NCBI RefSeq assembly: GCF_000496695.1 | Contig: NZ_BAUJ01000002.1 | Location: forward strand, 1 to 34,665 | Length of the DNA: 34,665 nt | From: Vibrio halioticoli NBRC 102217 | GTDB taxonomy: Bacteria > Pseudomonadota > Gammaproteobacteria > Enterobacterales > Vibrionaceae | Direction of reading: 5' to 3' | Shown: positions 33,402 to 34,665 of the stretch, piece by piece | Layout: each line of letters begins with the position of its first letter | Position numbering within the stretch: the first letter of the stretch is position 1 | Program-made: the position numbers and the translations under genes | The notes under the pieces: model-generated | Told to the model about the DNA's origin: nothing | The model's database searches: none | Seen by the model: only the letters and a program-made list of their open reading frames with translations

Positions 33402-34457
33402 CTAATAATCTAAAATGGGTAGATAAATAGTGAAGGTGGTTTTTCCGGGCCAACTGTCCACATCAATTTTGCCTTGGTGCTGGTCTATGAGATTTTGAGA
33501 AATAGACAATCCAAGCCCCGTTCCCCCTTCTCGTCCACTGACCATGGGGTAGAACAAGGTATCTATCAGCTCGGGTGGAATGCCCGGTCCATTGTCAGTC
33601 ACTTCAATTCTGGCCGCCAGTTTGATGCGTTTACCGTGAATGTTTACTTGGTGTTCTGTACGAGTGGTCAAGGTGATTCGGGCGTCCTCATGACCTTGTA
33701 AAATCTGCGCAGCATTGCTGACGATATTTAGCAGTGCTTGTTCTATCTGCTCGCTATCGATAGCGATATCAGGAAGGCTAGGGTCATAATCTCGCTCAAT
33801 ACGAACATTCTCTCCAAGCTCTAGGCTGACTAACTGACGCACCTTTTCTAAGATAACGTGAACATTTTCCGGCTCTTTGGTACCGAGCCTTTGCGGCCCA
33901 AGCAGTCGATCCACTAAGTTTCTTAGCCTATCGGCCTGCTCAATGATGATTTGTGTGTATTCACGCAGTGATTCTGAAGGCAACATTTTTTCGAGTAATT
34001 GCGCTGCACCACGTAATCCGCCCAACGGATTTTTGATTTCATGTGCAAGGCTGCGTACCAATAGCTTGGCTGCTTGTTGCTGAGCGTGTTGGTTCAGTTC
34101 TTGATTGAGCCTTCTTTGTTGCTCTACTTGACGAAGCTCAACCAACAGCATGACTTTTTTGTCCCACGAAATAGGGCTAATGGTGAGTTCAAGCAGCAGT
34201 GGTTTGCCATCGATAACAAAGGTTACGCCGCTGTCAGTTATTCCTTGCCCAGAAATAAGGGGCTGTTCAAAGACTGAAAAATCTATCGAGGAGTGTTCAA
34301 CCATCTCAGGTAGATGCTGATGAATACACCGATTTTTGCTTTGCCCAAATAGCTGTTCGGCCGATGGGTTCAAGTAGCAAACGGTCAACGATTCATCGAG
34401 CAACAAGGTGGCTGTAACAAGTTGCTCTAAGACAGTTTCAGCTAATGGTTTACTCAC
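33402..34457 (-). CDS. ntrB: Nitrogen regulation sensor kinase NtrB
   Basis: NtrB (GlnL) phosphorylates or, with PII, dephosphorylates NtrC in response to nitrogen status. The 351-residue cytoplasmic protein has a PAS domain (about 5-110; LLLDESLTVCYLNPSAEQLFGQS), the dimerisation H-box with His139 in SLAHEIKNPLGGLRGAAQLL (E. coli position), an N-box QALLNIVSNAAQIL, and ATP-lid boxes DNGPGIPPELIDTLFYPMVSGREGGTGLGLSI. No membrane helix is present, as expected. The start is GTG at 34457, with AAGGA 6 bases upstream. It begins a ntrB-ntrC unit which in other bacteria lies downstream of glnA; glnA would lie past the right edge. Confidence 0.97.
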   Translation of the reverse strand: MSKPLAETVLEQLVTATLLLDESLTVCYLNPSAEQLFGQSKNRCIHQHLPEMVEHSSIDFSVFEQPLISGQGITDSGVTFVIDGKPLLLELTISPISWDKKVMLLVELRQVEQQRRLNQELNQHAQQQAAKLLVRSLAHEIKNPLGGLRGAAQLLEKMLPSESLREYTQIIIEQADRLRNLVDRLLGPQRLGTKEPENVHVILEKVRQLVSLELGENVRIERDYDPSLPDIAIDSEQIEQALLNIVSNAAQILQGHEDARITLTTRTEHQVNIHGKRIKLAARIEVTDNGPGIPPELIDTLFYPMVSGREGGTGLGLSISQNLIDQHQGKIDVDSWPGKTTFTIYLPILDY

Positions 34458-34499
34458 AGAAAGTCCTTTTTAGTGCGTAGGGTCAATTCAGTTAAATTA

Positions 34500-34518
34500 T
34501 TGCACAAATTTGGTGCAA
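34500..34518 (-). promoter_or_regulatory. NtrC-binding site upstream of ntrB
   Basis: TTGCACAAATTTGGTGCAA is a near-perfect match to the NtrC operator (TGCAC-N-TGGTGCA type), about 43 bases before the ntrB GTG. In E. coli an NtrC site at the internal glnL promoter represses it, so autoregulation of ntrBC is likely here. A half-site-like TGCACTATTT lies further upstream (about 34623-34632, minus strand). Confidence 0.75.
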
Positions 34519-34651
34519 TGAGAGCTTATGAATGTAGTTATTCGCCCATAATCTAAATGATGCAAAAACCTTGCCGTTTTTGGTTTTATTGAGGCTTAAT
34601 TTGTTACAAGCCTGTGTTCAGAAATAGTGCAGACAAAATGCTTTCTGATGA

Positions 34652-34665
34652 ATACCAATCACACT
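34652..34665. repeat. Edge-truncated copy of the ATACCAAT element
   Basis: ATACCAATCACACT at the extreme right edge is the exact reverse complement of AGTGTGATTGGTAT at 49-62. It belongs to the set of ATTGGTAT-type intergenic words noted before rsmJ and polA; the rest of the element lies outside the window. Confidence 0.5.

Overview
The window reads as chromosomal DNA of a Vibrionaceae member (Vibrio or a close relative), probably from chromosome 1 in the origin-proximal half. The reasons are protein similarity to Vibrio and E. coli orthologues throughout, gene orders shared with E. coli (gorA-rlmJ-prlC-rsmJ-uspA-uspB; ubiE-ubiJ-ubiB-tatABC; polA-spf-engB-Csr RNA-yihI-hemN-ntrC-ntrB), and an HMG-CoA reductase gene of the kind known from Vibrio. 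No rRNA, tRNA, insertion sequence, prophage or CRISPR array was seen, and no gene is visibly broken.

Region by region. 1-5.6 kb: a small exported SPOR-like protein, glutathione reductase and the 23S rRNA methylase RlmJ on the minus strand, oligopeptidase A, and the regulator AsnC. 5.6-9.5 kb: RsmJ, UspA, ferritin FtnA, UspB and a YhiN-type flavoprotein, a stress, iron and ribosome-modification block. 9.5-12.4 kb: an unknown membrane coiled-coil protein, HMG-CoA reductase and an EamA exporter. 12.7-17.2 kb: the ubiE-ubiJ-ubiB ubiquinone genes followed by the twin-arginine export genes tatA-tatB-tatC, with a TatD-family nuclease facing them. 18-22.8 kb: hemB, a GNAT acetyltransferase and polA, the last preceded by DnaA-box-like sites, clustered GATC sites and a long AT palindrome. 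22.9-23.4 kb: the Spot 42 RNA gene and a possible second small RNA. 23.4-28.8 kb: engB, a dihaem cytochrome c4, a CsrB/CsrC-type RNA, a zinc-ribbon methyltransferase, yihI, a DUF2489 protein and hemN. 28.8-31.5 kb: gtrB and a GtrA-glucosyltransferase fusion, an envelope-glycan module lying between hemN and ntrC where E. coli has almost nothing. 32-34.7 kb: ntrC and ntrB with an NtrC operator upstream of ntrB.

The genes combine into respiration and haem supply (ubiEJB, hemB, hemN, cytochrome c4), export of folded redox proteins (Tat), ribosome biogenesis (rlmJ, rsmJ, engB, yihI), stress and iron storage (uspA, uspB, ftnA, gorA), and global control by RNA and nitrogen status (Spot 42, Csr RNA, NtrBC).

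The observations most worth following are: a reading frame in Spot 42 whose first 12 codons match the E. coli SpfP small protein with mostly synonymous changes; the Csr RNA with eleven GGA motifs; the GtrA-glucosyltransferase fusion; a 19-codon leader frame that runs through a hairpin covering the ubiE ribosome-binding site; and the replication-like control region in front of polA. All calls are by reading only; no database search was run.
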